This document shows positions 17,231 to 25,071 of a stretch of DNA of 64,000 nt, in pieces. This DNA comes from Sphingobium sp. SYK-6 (lineage in GTDB: Bacteria > Pseudomonadota > Alphaproteobacteria > Sphingomonadales > Sphingomonadaceae). Both the position numbers and the translations under genes were made by a program. The DNA lies in NCBI RefSeq assembly GCF_000283515.1, contig NC_015976.1:3566501-3630500 (forward strand), in the 5' to 3' direction. The notes under the pieces were generated by a model. It was not told the origin of the DNA, searched no databases, and worked only from the letters and a program-made list of their open reading frames with translations. Position 1 is the first letter of the stretch; each line of letters opens with the position of its first letter.

Positions 17231-17824
17231 CTATTCCATCAGCGCGCCGCGCACCGCCCGGGCCACTTGCCGCACACTGCGGGCGAGCGCGCGCGGCGCA
17301 TCCTGCCCGCTGCCGTGGACGGTGATCGCCACGCGCACGTCCCGCGCGCTGCCCGGCCCGGCCGCGCCGGGCAGGATTTGCCCGCTGCTCGTCGGCAGGA
17401 ACAGCTCCGGCCCGCGCTCGCCGACCAGATAGGCGCGGCCGGGCGCGACCGGCCCGCCGGTCGCCCGGCCCGGCAGACCCAGCAATCCGGCGACCAGGCT
17501 CGTCCCCAGTCCCGCAAGGCCGGCCTGCCCGGCCCCGCCGCCGCCCAGCGCCGCGTTCATGCCGTTGCGCACGGCCGCCTGCGCGATCTGCGCCATCACG
17601 GAGAGCGCGACCTTGCCCAGATCCTCGAAGCCGAAGCGCCCCGTCCTCACCGCGCGCAGCAGGCCGGCTTCGATCGTCCGGCTTGCCCGCTCGGCGCCGG
17701 AGGCAAGCTGGGCGATCTCGTCGCGCAGTCCGGCGGCCTCGCCGCGCGTGCGCGCCAGCTCCGCCTGCGCCGTCTGCCAGTCGCCGTCATTCGGCCAGTC
17801 CTCGTCCATCGCGCGCTCATTCAT
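17231..17824 (-). CDS. GTA gp11-type short tail tape measure protein
   Basis: A 197-residue protein with an N-terminal helical part (AQAELARTRGEAAGLRDEIAQL), then a Gly/Ala-rich hydrophobic middle (GLGTSLVAGLLGLPGRATGG) and GRAYLVGERGPELFLPTSSG, the C-terminal motif of phage tape measure proteins. Tape length sets tail length; this size fits the very short GTA tail (RcGTA gp11 is about 220 residues). The ATG overlaps the stop of the preceding chaperone gene by 8 bases. Confidence 0.88.
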   Translation of the reverse strand: MNERAMDEDWPNDGDWQTAQAELARTRGEAAGLRDEIAQLASGAERASRTIEAGLLRAVRTGRFGFEDLGKVALSVMAQIAQAAVRNGMNAALGGGGAGQAGLAGLGTSLVAGLLGLPGRATGGPVAPGRAYLVGERGPELFLPTSSGQILPGAAGPGSARDVRVAITVHGSGQDAPRALARSVRQVARAVRGALME

Positions 17825-18032
17825 CGGGATGTGCCTCCATCAATTGCCCAAGCGAGGCCCGGTCCAGCGGATGACCCGCCCCGCCCACGCCGCTCGCATC
17901 GCCGATCGCCCGCAGCGCGGCGAAGGCGTCGGCCAGTTCGTCAGGCGTGGCGCGCCAGAATTCGTTCGGGCGCCAGCCGAGCAGCAGGCCCGCCTGCCCC
18001 GCGAGCCGTCGCGCCGCCTGCGCGAAGCTCAT
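17817..18032 (-). CDS. GTA gp10.1-type tail assembly chaperone (rcc01693 family)
   Basis: A 71-residue protein, MSFAQAARRLAGQAGLLLGW, then RPNEFWRATPDELADAF, which is the rcc01693/DUF2376 signature of small GTA tail assembly chaperones. It overlaps gp10 by ATGA at its start and the tape measure gene at its end. In tailed phages the chaperone lies just before the tape measure gene, often with a frameshift; here the two chaperones (gp10 and gp10.1) are separate overlapping frames. Confidence 0.85.
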   Translation of the reverse strand: MSFAQAARRLAGQAGLLLGWRPNEFWRATPDELADAFAALRAIGDASGVGGAGHPLDRASLGQLMEAHPDE

Positions 18033-18343
18033 TGCCCGCCGGCCAGTGCCTGCCGCAGGATCGCGCGGATCGCCGGCATGGCGGCGCCCAGACCCTTCGC
18101 CAGCAGCGCCTCGCCCAGCGTGGCCCGCGCCATCGTCTTCGGCCGGTCGACAAGGCAATGCCAGAGCAGCGCTTCCATCTCCGCGAGCGTCAGTCGCCCC
18201 TCGGCCGCCCGGTCGACCAGCGCCAACAGCGGCCCCGTCTCGCTTTCCGCCGCCACCAGCGCGGCGAAGCTGGGGCGCACCGTCATCAGCCGGTCGCCGA
18301 CGCGCAACATGGCCTCGCCGCGGGCAGGATTGGCGCCGCTCAC
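18029..18343 (-). CDS. GTA gp10-type protein, tail tube chaperone family
   Basis: A 104-residue acidic helical protein. LMTVRPSFAALVAAESETG and AEMEALLWHCLVDRP match the GTA gp10 / phage tail-assembly chaperone family (PF11836-like). It probably coats the tape measure during tail assembly. It overlaps the major tail gene upstream and the gp10.1 chaperone downstream, each by 4 bases. Confidence 0.82.
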   Translation of the reverse strand: MSGANPARGEAMLRVGDRLMTVRPSFAALVAAESETGPLLALVDRAAEGRLTLAEMEALLWHCLVDRPKTMARATLGEALLAKGLGAAMPAIRAILRQALAGGQ

Positions 18344-18747
18344 AGCGCGCTCACCGGACCGGAGCTTTCCAGGCTGAGCGTGTAGGTCCGCTCGGCATTA
18401 TAGTCCCCGGCATAATCGAGCCGCGTCACGAGGAAGCGGCCGCGCAGCCGCTCCCCGCTTTCGAAGCTCAGCTCATAGTCGTCGATGGCGCCGCCCAGCG
18501 CATGGTCGCGCAGCCGCACTTCCGCCGCCGATCCGGTGAAGATGCCCGCGCCCGACACGCTCACCGAGCGTACGCCCGCGCCCGGCAGCAATTGCCGCCA
18601 GCCGCCCGAATCCTTGGACGTGATGTTCACGGCCTCGCCGTTCACGGAGAGCTGCGTCGCGCGCAGCCCGGCGATGGTCGCGTAAGTCACCGGCGCACCG
18701 CCGTCGCCGATCTTGAGCAGGAATGCGCTGCCCTTCTCCACTGCCAT
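18340..18747 (-). CDS. GTA gp9-type major tail protein (TP901-1 family)
   Basis: A 135-residue tail tube protein: MAVEKGSAFLLKIGDGG, then TYATIAGLRATQLSVNGEAVNITSKD in segments and a C-terminal beta-rich half, the TP901-1/TIGR02126 pattern. It forms the hexameric tail tube rings. GGAAG precedes the ATG at 18747, which sets the start; a longer open frame upstream is intergenic. It lies 49 bases after gp8. Confidence 0.9.
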   Translation of the reverse strand: MAVEKGSAFLLKIGDGGAPVTYATIAGLRATQLSVNGEAVNITSKDSGGWRQLLPGAGVRSVSVSGAGIFTGSAAEVRLRDHALGGAIDDYELSFESGERLRGRFLVTRLDYAGDYNAERTYTLSLESSGPVSAL

Positions 18748-18796
18748 GGGGTCTTCCTTTCGCTTCGTGATGATGTGAGAGAGCCGGGGCGCTTCG

Positions 18797-19192
18797 TCAG
18801 TGCAGCCGTGCGATCCGCACGGCATAATCGAGGCTCGCGCGCCAGGCCGTCCGCCCATGGGCAATGCTCGTGCGCGCCCGGTGCAGGCTGGTGATTCGCC
18901 ACGCGCCCAGATCGCCCTCCATGGCGCGAAGCACGCTGTCGATCCGCTCCAGCACGGACGCCATCCGGGCGGAATCGTCGCTGCGCACCGTCAGTAGCAG
19001 CGGCTGCCGCAACGCCAGCCCGTCCACGCCCCGCGCGCCCCAGCCGGTTCCCGTCGGGTCGCCGACCAGCAGCCAGGGGGGGCTGGCCTTCATCCGCTCG
19101 CCATCGGCGACAAGGTTGACCAGCGCCATGAGCGCCGCGTCTTCCCGCAACGCCGCGAGGATCGCGCCGCGCACGGCAACGGCGCCGCTCAT
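18797..19192 (-). CDS. GTA gp8-type tail terminator, DUF3168
   Basis: A 131-residue protein, MSGAVAVRGAILAALREDA, with PPWLLVGDPTGTGWG and the C-terminal ITSLHRARTSIAHGRTAW, which match DUF3168 / tail completion proteins that cap the tail tube at the head side. Its ATG overlaps the stop of the gp6 gene as ATGA. In RcGTA a gp7 head-completion gene lies between gp6 and gp8; the overlap leaves no room for one here. Confidence 0.85.
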   Translation of the reverse strand: MSGAVAVRGAILAALREDAALMALVNLVADGERMKASPPWLLVGDPTGTGWGARGVDGLALRQPLLLTVRSDDSARMASVLERIDSVLRAMEGDLGAWRITSLHRARTSIAHGRTAWRASLDYAVRIARLH

Positions 19193-19728
19193 GCCAGCAC
19201 CATGCGCCGCCAGGGCCGCAGCAGCGCGCTGACCGATGCCGGCAGGTCCGTTTCCAGCCCTTCGCGCCGCGCATGGCGCTCGCCTGCCAGCCGCACGATG
19301 GCATGGCGGATCGCGTCCGGCAGGGCCGCTGCCTCGCTTGCGAGCCCCGCGACATAAGTCACGCGGATGCGCCCTGCGGCGCCGGGATTGGCGACGCGCA
19401 CGCGCCCTGTGCCGTCCGCGCCGATGTCGAGCGTGTAGTTTTCGACCGGCAAGGCGAACTCCGCGCCCTCTGCCGGAATGCCGGAGACTGCCGTGATCGC
19501 CTGCACTGGCCGGATCGCCAGCGACCGCCATGCGCTGACGGCGGGGACGATCTCGTCCACCGGCCGCACGATCAGCAGCTGGCCGATAAAGCGCTCCGCC
19601 GTTTCGCTGGCGGCGCGGATGAGGCCGGTCAGTGCCGCATCCTCGTCGGGCAGGCTGATCTGCAGATAGGCCTTGAGGTCGTCGAGCGGCACCGCGAGCG
19701 GCCCGCCGGTCGAGATCGTGACAGTCAT
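19189..19728 (-). CDS. GTA gp6-type head-tail connector
   Basis: A 179-residue protein with PLDDLKAYLQISLPDEDAAL and TGLIRAASETAERFIGQLL, the signature of gp6-like head-tail connectors (adaptor ring below the portal). PDAIRHAIVRLAGERHARR closes the helical part. The ATG at 19728 is preferred; an in-frame ATG 17 codons upstream lies inside the terminator hairpin after the capsid gene. Overlaps gp8 by 4 bases. Confidence 0.87.
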   Translation of the reverse strand: MTVTISTGGPLAVPLDDLKAYLQISLPDEDAALTGLIRAASETAERFIGQLLIVRPVDEIVPAVSAWRSLAIRPVQAITAVSGIPAEGAEFALPVENYTLDIGADGTGRVRVANPGAAGRIRVTYVAGLASEAAALPDAIRHAIVRLAGERHARREGLETDLPASVSALLRPWRRMVLA

Positions 19729-19768
19729 GAGGGAGTGCGCCTTTCGCGTGATGATCGCGGGAGAAGGG

Positions 19769-19807
19769 AAAAGCGCCATGCCGGCGGGGAGGAACCGGCA
19801 TGGCGCT
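19769..19807 (-). terminator. Intrinsic terminator downstream of the GTA capsid gene
   Basis: On the minus strand a 13-bp perfect stem AGCGCCATGCCGG / CCGGCATGGCGCT with a 10-base loop ends in CTTTTCCC. It sits about 30 bases after the capsid stop and 40 bases before gp6, so it is placed to end or attenuate the capsid transcript. Confidence 0.7.
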
Positions 19808-19833
19808 GCACCGGGCGGGGCCCGGCGCGATGC

Positions 19834-20973
19834 TCAGCTCTCGGCGAACTTCATGAGCTTGATGGCCTCGCTGTTCGACACCGCGCCGCCGATCCGCTTG
19901 ACGGCATAGAAGTGCACGAACGGCTTGTTGGTGAAGGGGTCGCGCAGGATGCTCGTCTCGGCGCGCTCGGCGATCACATAACCATGCGTGAAATTGCCGA
20001 AGGCGATCGAGAGGCTGTTCGCGGCGAGATCGGGCATGTCTTCCGCCTCGATCACCGGATAGCCGAGCAGCGTCGCCGGCTGGCCTGCGGCGAGCCCCGG
20101 CTGCCACAGGAACGCGCCGTCGCTGGTCTTGAACTTGCGGATACGCGCCAGCGTCGCCGAGTTCATCACGAACGCCGCGCCCTGCCGATACGGCGCCCGG
20201 AGCGACTGGACGAGGTCGATCAGCCGGTCCTGCGGATTGCTCGCCGGGAAGCCGCCGGCCGCGCCCGAGGGCACATATTGCAGCGTACCGAAGGCGCGCG
20301 CGCCGTCCGCCTGGGCGGTCGTGGCGTAGGTCAGGAAGCCCTTGGGCTTGTTCGTGCCGTCCCCGCCGACGAAGGCGGCGCCTTCCGCCCTGGCGAATTC
20401 CTGCGCGATTTCCTGCGCCAGCCAGCCTTCCACGTCGAACTGCGCGTCGTCCAGCATCGCCTGGCTCGCCGACGGATTGGCGAACAGCTCGCCGGAGGAC
20501 GGCGCGATTTCCTGGAAGGTCGGCGTCGCCGTCTCGGCGCGCGCGCCGGTCTCGGATGCCCAGCCGGACACGATGCCGCCGGTCGTCACCAGCTTGCGAT
20601 AGCCCGCCGAGCCGGTGCGAACGACATTGGCAATCGCGCGGATGGGCGAGATGGACTTGAGCGTCGCCTCGATCATCTCGTCGATCTCGCGCGGCACGGC
20701 ATAGCCGCCGCTGCCGCCGCTCGCACCGGAGAAGCTCTTCAGTTCCACGCCGGCCTCGATGCCCCGGCGCAGATAACGCTCCGTGAAGGCGGCCCGCGCC
20801 GGATCGGTCTCGCTGCCCTTGGCGCCGTCGAGCGGCGGGCGGGCGGCCCTGGTCGCCTGCGTCCTCACGGCATCGTCGAGCGCGTCCATGCGCGCCTCGA
20901 TCCCGGCAATACGGTCTGCCTGCAGCACCGCGTCGAAGCTCTCCTCGAGCGCATCGGCTTTCACTTCCAGCAT
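19834..20973 (-). CDS. GTA gp5-type HK97-fold major capsid protein
   Basis: A 379-residue capsid precursor. Residues 1-75 form a helical delta/scaffold region (LEESFDAVLQADRIAGIEAR), expected to be cut off by the gp4 protease. The HK97 fold follows with GIEAGVELKSFSGASGGSGGYAVP, ALKSISPIRAIANVVRTGSAGY and the P-domain and E-loop segments. It builds the small GTA head. AAGGAG precedes the ATG. The gene is bracketed by two hairpins (20993-21019 and 19769-19807), unlike its tightly overlapping neighbours, so capsid mRNA may be processed or made separately. Confidence 0.95.
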   Translation of the reverse strand: MLEVKADALEESFDAVLQADRIAGIEARMDALDDAVRTQATRAARPPLDGAKGSETDPARAAFTERYLRRGIEAGVELKSFSGASGGSGGYAVPREIDEMIEATLKSISPIRAIANVVRTGSAGYRKLVTTGGIVSGWASETGARAETATPTFQEIAPSSGELFANPSASQAMLDDAQFDVEGWLAQEIAQEFARAEGAAFVGGDGTNKPKGFLTYATTAQADGARAFGTLQYVPSGAAGGFPASNPQDRLIDLVQSLRAPYRQGAAFVMNSATLARIRKFKTSDGAFLWQPGLAAGQPATLLGYPVIEAEDMPDLAANSLSIAFGNFTHGYVIAERAETSILRDPFTNKPFVHFYAVKRIGGAVSNSEAIKLMKFAES

Positions 20974-20992
20974 GGTTCACGTCTCCTTGGTC

Positions 20993-21019
20993 AAAAAGAA
21001 GGGGGCCCTTGCGGGCCCC
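20993..21019 (-). terminator. Hairpin with U-rich tail between GTA gp4 and gp5
   Basis: On the minus strand GGGGCCC / GGGCCCC pair around a 4-base loop and are followed by TTCTTTTTG, an intrinsic-terminator form. It lies about 70 bases after the gp4 stop and 20 bases before the capsid start. It may attenuate read-through or act as an RNA processing site. Confidence 0.65.
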
Positions 21020-21090
21020 GTCGATCGATCGTGCGCGCGCCTCGCGGCAGCGCGGAAAAGCCTGTCCTTCGCGCGCGAAGGCGATCGCCC

Positions 21091-21564
21091 TCAGGGCCCG
21101 CCCCGCCGGCCCGCCGTCCCGGCAGGGAGAGGCACTTCCCCCTCCACCGCATGCACGCGGGCAAGCGGCTGCATCGGGTGCGTGACGAGGCTCACTTCCA
21201 CCAGGTCGAGCGCATCCAGCCGCCGGGGCTGCGCGCCCTGCGCCGCGACCACGCGGTAGCCGAACGACAGGCCGTCGATCCGTCCCGCGCGCACCAGCGC
21301 CGCCGCGCGCCGGCCGGTCTCGCTCGCGCCGTCGATCGTGCCGATCACCCGCAGCCCGCGCCCGTCCTCGCTTGCCGTGTCGATCCGCCCGACGGGCTGG
21401 TCCGCCCGATGCTGCCAGAGCAGTGGCAGGCCGTCCTTGCCGCGCCGGGCAAGGCTTGCCGCGAAGGCACCGGGGCTGATGACGTCCCCGCCATTGTCCG
21501 GCCGCGCGAAGATCGCGGCATAGCCCGCGAAGCGCACCGGCGCGCTGCCCTTGCCCGCCCTCAT
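21091..21564 (-). CDS. GTA gp4-type HK97 prohead protease
   Basis: A 157-residue serine protease of the HK97 prohead family. VRFAGYAAIFARPDNGGDVI opens the fold; LLWQHRADQPVGRI provides the catalytic histidine and GRIDGLSFGYRVV the serine. RLDALDLVEVSLVTHPMQP is the conserved end of the domain. It matures the capsid by removing the delta domain. The ATG overlaps the portal stop as ATGA. Confidence 0.92.
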   Translation of the reverse strand: MRAGKGSAPVRFAGYAAIFARPDNGGDVISPGAFAASLARRGKDGLPLLWQHRADQPVGRIDTASEDGRGLRVIGTIDGASETGRRAAALVRAGRIDGLSFGYRVVAAQGAQPRRLDALDLVEVSLVTHPMQPLARVHAVEGEVPLPAGTAGRRGGP

Positions 21565-22706
21565 GCGCCGGCCGCCTCGATGCCCAGCATCGCCTTCTTC
21601 TCTTCCGCGCTCAGGAAATCGGCCGCGCCGACCTGTTCCCAGAGCAGCGTACGGTCATCGACCAGGGCGGGCACGCGGTTCATGTCCACGCCGAGCGTCA
21701 GGCCCGGCATGAAGTCGCCCAGCCCCTGCGCCAGCGCGCCGAGGATCTTGTCCGCCAGCGGCAGGACACTCTGGCGCCAGAGCGCCTTGTTGGCCTCGCG
21801 GTAATTGGAATAAGTGCTGTCGCCCGGCAGGCCGACGAGCACTGGCGGCACGCCGAAGGCAAGCGCGATGTCGCGCGCCGCCGCCGCCTTCAATTGCACG
21901 AAGTCCATGTCGGCGGGTGACAGGCTCATCGATTGCCAGGAGAGGCCGCCTTCCAGCAGCATCGGCCGCCCGGCATTCTCCCGCCCCTGGAAAGCGCTTT
22001 CCAGCTCCGCCCTCAGCCGGTCGAACTGGTCGGAGGAGAGCGCGCTGCCATCCTTGGGATCGTAGACCAGCGCGCCGGAGGGGCGAGCGGCATTGTCCAG
22101 CAGTGCCTTGTTCCAGGCCGTCGCCGCATTGTGGATGGCGACGGCGCCCGCCGCCGCGCACAGGCAACCCAGCCCCAGCAGGTCATCGCCCGGGTTGAGC
22201 GCCTTCACATGGATCACCGCCGTCCTCCCGGCAGCGTCCTCGCCCGGGTAGCGCAGCAGCCGCTCGCCCGCCCGGTAGCGATAGGCGACCGGCCAGCCCT
22301 GCATGTCCTGCTCGATCGTGATCCGGTCCGGCCGCAGCGCATAGAGGCCGGCGGGCCGTCCGTCCGGGCCATGGCTGATCTGCGCATAGCCATTGCCATG
22401 GACGAGCACATGCGCCGCGAGCGTCTCCAGCAGCCCCTGTCCCGCCGAACGGTGCTGGACGAGGCGCAGCGCGTCCCGCGCATCGCCGGCATTGTCCGCC
22501 GTCGCGCTCAGCGCTGCGCTGCCGACGGCCTCGCTGACCAGCCGCAGCGCGCGCTGCGCCACGGGATTGACGGTCACCGCCGCCTTGAGCTGCGCCGCAT
22601 AATCCTGCGGCCAGGCGCCCGAGCCCGAGCAGCCCGGGCCGATCCACGCGCGCGCCAGCGGTGGTCGCGCCTCTGCCGGCGCGGCCTTGCGTCCAAACCA
22701 TTTCAA
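21561..22706 (-). CDS. GTA gp3-type portal protein
   Basis: A 381-residue HK97-type portal. After a short N-terminus (MKWFGRKAAPAE) it has NPVAQRALRLVSEAVGSAAL, LLETLAAHVLVHGNGYAQI and the DNA-tunnel and clip segments up to PLADKILGALAQGLGDFMPG. Twelve copies form the portal through which DNA enters. The start is placed at a TTG (22704-22706) with AAGGAG 7 bases upstream; the only in-frame ATG/GTG starts lie far upstream in a region with no portal similarity. About 177 bases separate it from the luxR-type gene. Confidence 0.87.
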   Translation of the reverse strand: MKWFGRKAAPAEARPPLARAWIGPGCSGSGAWPQDYAAQLKAAVTVNPVAQRALRLVSEAVGSAALSATADNAGDARDALRLVQHRSAGQGLLETLAAHVLVHGNGYAQISHGPDGRPAGLYALRPDRITIEQDMQGWPVAYRYRAGERLLRYPGEDAAGRTAVIHVKALNPGDDLLGLGCLCAAAGAVAIHNAATAWNKALLDNAARPSGALVYDPKDGSALSSDQFDRLRAELESAFQGRENAGRPMLLEGGLSWQSMSLSPADMDFVQLKAAAARDIALAFGVPPVLVGLPGDSTYSNYREANKALWRQSVLPLADKILGALAQGLGDFMPGLTLGVDMNRVPALVDDRTLLWEQVGAADFLSAEEKKAMLGIEAAGA

Positions 22707-22849
22707 TGATTGTCTCCTTCTCCGGAGCAGAGGAATGTCAGGCAGGCAGAACCACTGCCGGCCGGGCGAAAGCCCGCACGAGGCCCATGTGGGCCGTCCG
22801 TCATGGATTCCGGTCTCTATGAAAAACGTCCGCAGCCACCCTTCACCGC

Positions 22850-22875
22850 GCCGCGCGGTTCGCAACCGCAGCGGC
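22850..22875 (-). terminator. Hairpin just after the luxR-type gene
   Basis: GCCG..CGGTT and AACCGC..CGGC form an 11-pair stem with one bulge and a 3-base loop, 8 bases past the regulator stop. No U-run directly follows (a short T5 appears about 25 bases later), so it is only a possible terminator. It could uncouple the regulator from the portal gene. Confidence 0.4.
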
Positions 22876-22883
22876 AGCGCAGG

Positions 22884-23591
22884 TCAGGCCGCGATCAGCC
22901 CCAGTCCCACGCCTTTCACGGCGGCGGAGGTCCGGTCGGAGACTTCCAGCTTCTCGTAGATGCGCCGCATGTAGGTATCGACCGTTCCCGGCGAGATGGC
23001 GAGAATCTCGGCGATCACATTGTTGCTCTTGCCGCGCGCCACCCAGTCGAGGATTTCCTTCTCCCGCGTGGAGAGCTGCCGGTCGCGGACCACCTCGTCG
23101 GCAAACAGCGTGCAGATGCGCAGATGCGCCGCCTGCGCCGCAAAGTGTAGCAGGGAGAGGTGGCTCGGGCTGATGTCGGTCTGCTCCGTCATCTTCCCGA
23201 TGCCGACCACCGCGTTGCGGCTGTTGGGGCCATAGCAGGGCAGCGAGAAGCCGTCGGTGAAGTCGATCGTCCTCATCGCGGCCAGGAACTCGCGTTCCTC
23301 GCCGGTCAGTTCGCTGTTCTTCCAGATGTCGCTCCAGCGGATCGGCATGCCGGCGGCCAGCGCCGCGCGCGGCACGATGTCGAGCCGCTGGAAATCGAAC
23401 GAGAGATAAAGCTCGATCTCGCTTTTGGAGAAGCCATATTGCAGCGGGACGCTGGCGGGCAGATTGGTCGTCGTGCGCACCCAGTAATAGCTCACCCCGC
23501 CGAAGCCGTGGCGATGGTAATAACGGGTCATCTGCCGCCAGAGCAGCGGCAGGGTCGTAGCACCCGCAATCCTTTTCAAGATGTCGTCCAC
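22884..23591 (-). CDS. LuxR-family transcriptional regulator inserted in the GTA cluster
   Basis: A 235-residue regulator with an N-terminal autoinducer-binding-like domain (about 1-165; GFGGVSYYWVRTT, DFTDGFSLPCYGPNSRNAV) and a C-terminal GerE helix-turn-helix: LSTREKEILDWVARGKSNN and VIAEILAISPGTVDTYMRR. The DNA-binding half is intact. The start codon is GTG with GGAGGA upstream. It lies 97 bases after gp2 and 177 bases before gp3, same strand, where RcGTA has no regulator. No luxI-type synthase is in the window, so it is a LuxR solo. Regulation of the GTA genes is a natural hypothesis but only from position. Confidence 0.9.
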   Translation of the reverse strand: MDDILKRIAGATTLPLLWRQMTRYYHRHGFGGVSYYWVRTTTNLPASVPLQYGFSKSEIELYLSFDFQRLDIVPRAALAAGMPIRWSDIWKNSELTGEEREFLAAMRTIDFTDGFSLPCYGPNSRNAVVGIGKMTEQTDISPSHLSLLHFAAQAAHLRICTLFADEVVRDRQLSTREKEILDWVARGKSNNVIAEILAISPGTVDTYMRRIYEKLEVSDRTSAAVKGVGLGLIAA

Positions 23592-23688
23592 CCCGGGCTC
23601 CTCCCGCAGCCCTGCAGTCCGGCGATCGTCCGCCCTTCCCGTCCCAAAAGCAAGTCAATAACCGGAGCGGCGCCCGGTACGTCCCGTT

Positions 23689-25071
23689 TCAAAGGCGCCT
23701 GAGCCGGGCTTTGGCTCCACCCGGCGCGAGGAGGTCGGCGAGGCTCCACACCAGCGCGTCCGCCCGGTCGGGCGAGCGGCCCGGCCCCTCATAGCCTCCG
23801 CCGATCATCATGCCGCAAAGCTGGTCCTCCAGCGCGGCGAACAAGCCCGCGTGGCGCACCCGTCCGGCCTCGTAGGCCGCCGCCACCGGCTCGGCCCGCG
23901 CGCTCTTGCCGCGCGAGGCATGGACGAGACGGACCGGCAGCGCGATGTCGGCCGCGCGCAGCACGGCTGCCACCATCGCGCCGCCATTATTGGCCTCGGC
24001 CACGACCCTGTCCGCATTCCACCGCGCCGCCGCGGCAGCCGCCGCCTGCGCCCAGCGTTGCGGGCTCGCCTGTTCGACTGTCGCATCCTCCAGCACCAGC
24101 GCGCCGCCATCGGCATCGAGCGCCGCCACCACGATCCCGCATGCGTCGCCATGCTCGCTTGCCGGCGGATCGACGCCCACGACCACCCGCACGAGATCGC
24201 CGGGCGAAGGCACCGGCCCTGCCAAGCGGCATCGGTCCAGCAGGTCGCGCGTCCAGAGCGCGCCCGGCGTATCGAGCAGCAATTCCCCGTCCAGCTCCTG
24301 CCGGCCGAGCCGCGTGGCCGCGAAGCTGCGGTCCATTTCCCGCACGAACTGTCGGGGCAGCATGGCGCGGTTGTCGCGCATCCGGCCCTGCGTCACAGCA
24401 ACCGCCGGGTCGCTCGCCAGCCGTCGCACCAGCGCCACCGGGCGCGGTGTCGTCGTCGCGACGATCCTCGGGCGCCGGCCCAGCCGCAGCCCCATCACCA
24501 GATTGTCCCAGGCGCGGATGCCGCGCGGCCATTTGGCGATCTCGTCCGCCCAGCCATGGCTGTGCTGCGGCCCGCGCAGCGTATCCGGCTCGCTCGCGCC
24601 ATAGATCGTCGCACGCGCGCCGCCGGGCCAGACGAGCTGGCGCAAGGCGGGGTGCCAGTGCGGCCGCCGGCCGGCCGGCGCGATCGCCAGCAGGCCGCTT
24701 TCGCCTTCCACCATGATGCTGCGCGCTTCGTGCAGGCTGGCCGCCACCAGCGCGATGCGGGCCGTGTGGTCCGCTTCGGCGATGGCGCGCACCCATTCCG
24801 CGCCGGCGCGCGTCTTGCCGAAGCCGCGTCCTGCCATGATGAGCCAGACGAACCAGTCGCCCGGCGGCGGGAGCTGCGCCGGGCGCGCCCGGCAGGCCCA
24901 GCCCTCCATCAACGCCCGTCGCGTGCCCGCGCCAAGCCGGTCGAGCGCATCCTGACGCTTCGCCCGTTCCAGCCAGGCAACGCGTTCGTAAAGGGAAAGC
25001 GCGTGTAGGCCCGACTGGCCTCCGGACCGGAGCCGGTGTGCCCGGCCCTTCCCCTGCCAGACGTCAGTCAC
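23689..25071 (-). CDS. GTA gp2-type terminase large subunit
   Basis: A 460-residue packaging motor. The ATPase half has Walker A AGRGFGKTRAGAEW (GRGFGKT 81-87) and an SHGWADEIAKWPRG block as Walker B/coupling region. The nuclease half has VVVGVDPPASEHGDACGI with the first metal-binding Asp and ends in PDRADALVWSLADLL. It packs host DNA into GTA heads headful-wise. The start is GTG at 25071, giving an 8-base overlap with the gp1 stop; the longer frame upstream is low-complexity arginine-rich shadow of gp1. Confidence 0.93.
   Translation of the reverse strand: MTDVWQGKGRAHRLRSGGQSGLHALSLYERVAWLERAKRQDALDRLGAGTRRALMEGWACRARPAQLPPPGDWFVWLIMAGRGFGKTRAGAEWVRAIAEADHTARIALVAASLHEARSIMVEGESGLLAIAPAGRRPHWHPALRQLVWPGGARATIYGASEPDTLRGPQHSHGWADEIAKWPRGIRAWDNLVMGLRLGRRPRIVATTTPRPVALVRRLASDPAVAVTQGRMRDNRAMLPRQFVREMDRSFAATRLGRQELDGELLLDTPGALWTRDLLDRCRLAGPVPSPGDLVRVVVGVDPPASEHGDACGIVVAALDADGGALVLEDATVEQASPQRWAQAAAAAAARWNADRVVAEANNGGAMVAAVLRAADIALPVRLVHASRGKSARAEPVAAAYEAGRVRHAGLFAALEDQLCGMMIGGGYEGPGRSPDRADALVWSLADLLAPGGAKARLRRL

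Noticed and set aside
19273-21804. An 843-codon open frame on the plus strand across the GTA capsid and connector genes
   Set aside because: It is antisense to five well-supported GTA genes and has low-complexity Arg/Ala/Gly/His composition.
23592-23688. A lux-box operator upstream of the LuxR-type gene
   Set aside because: I looked for an 18-20 base imperfect palindrome and found none convincing in these 97 bases.
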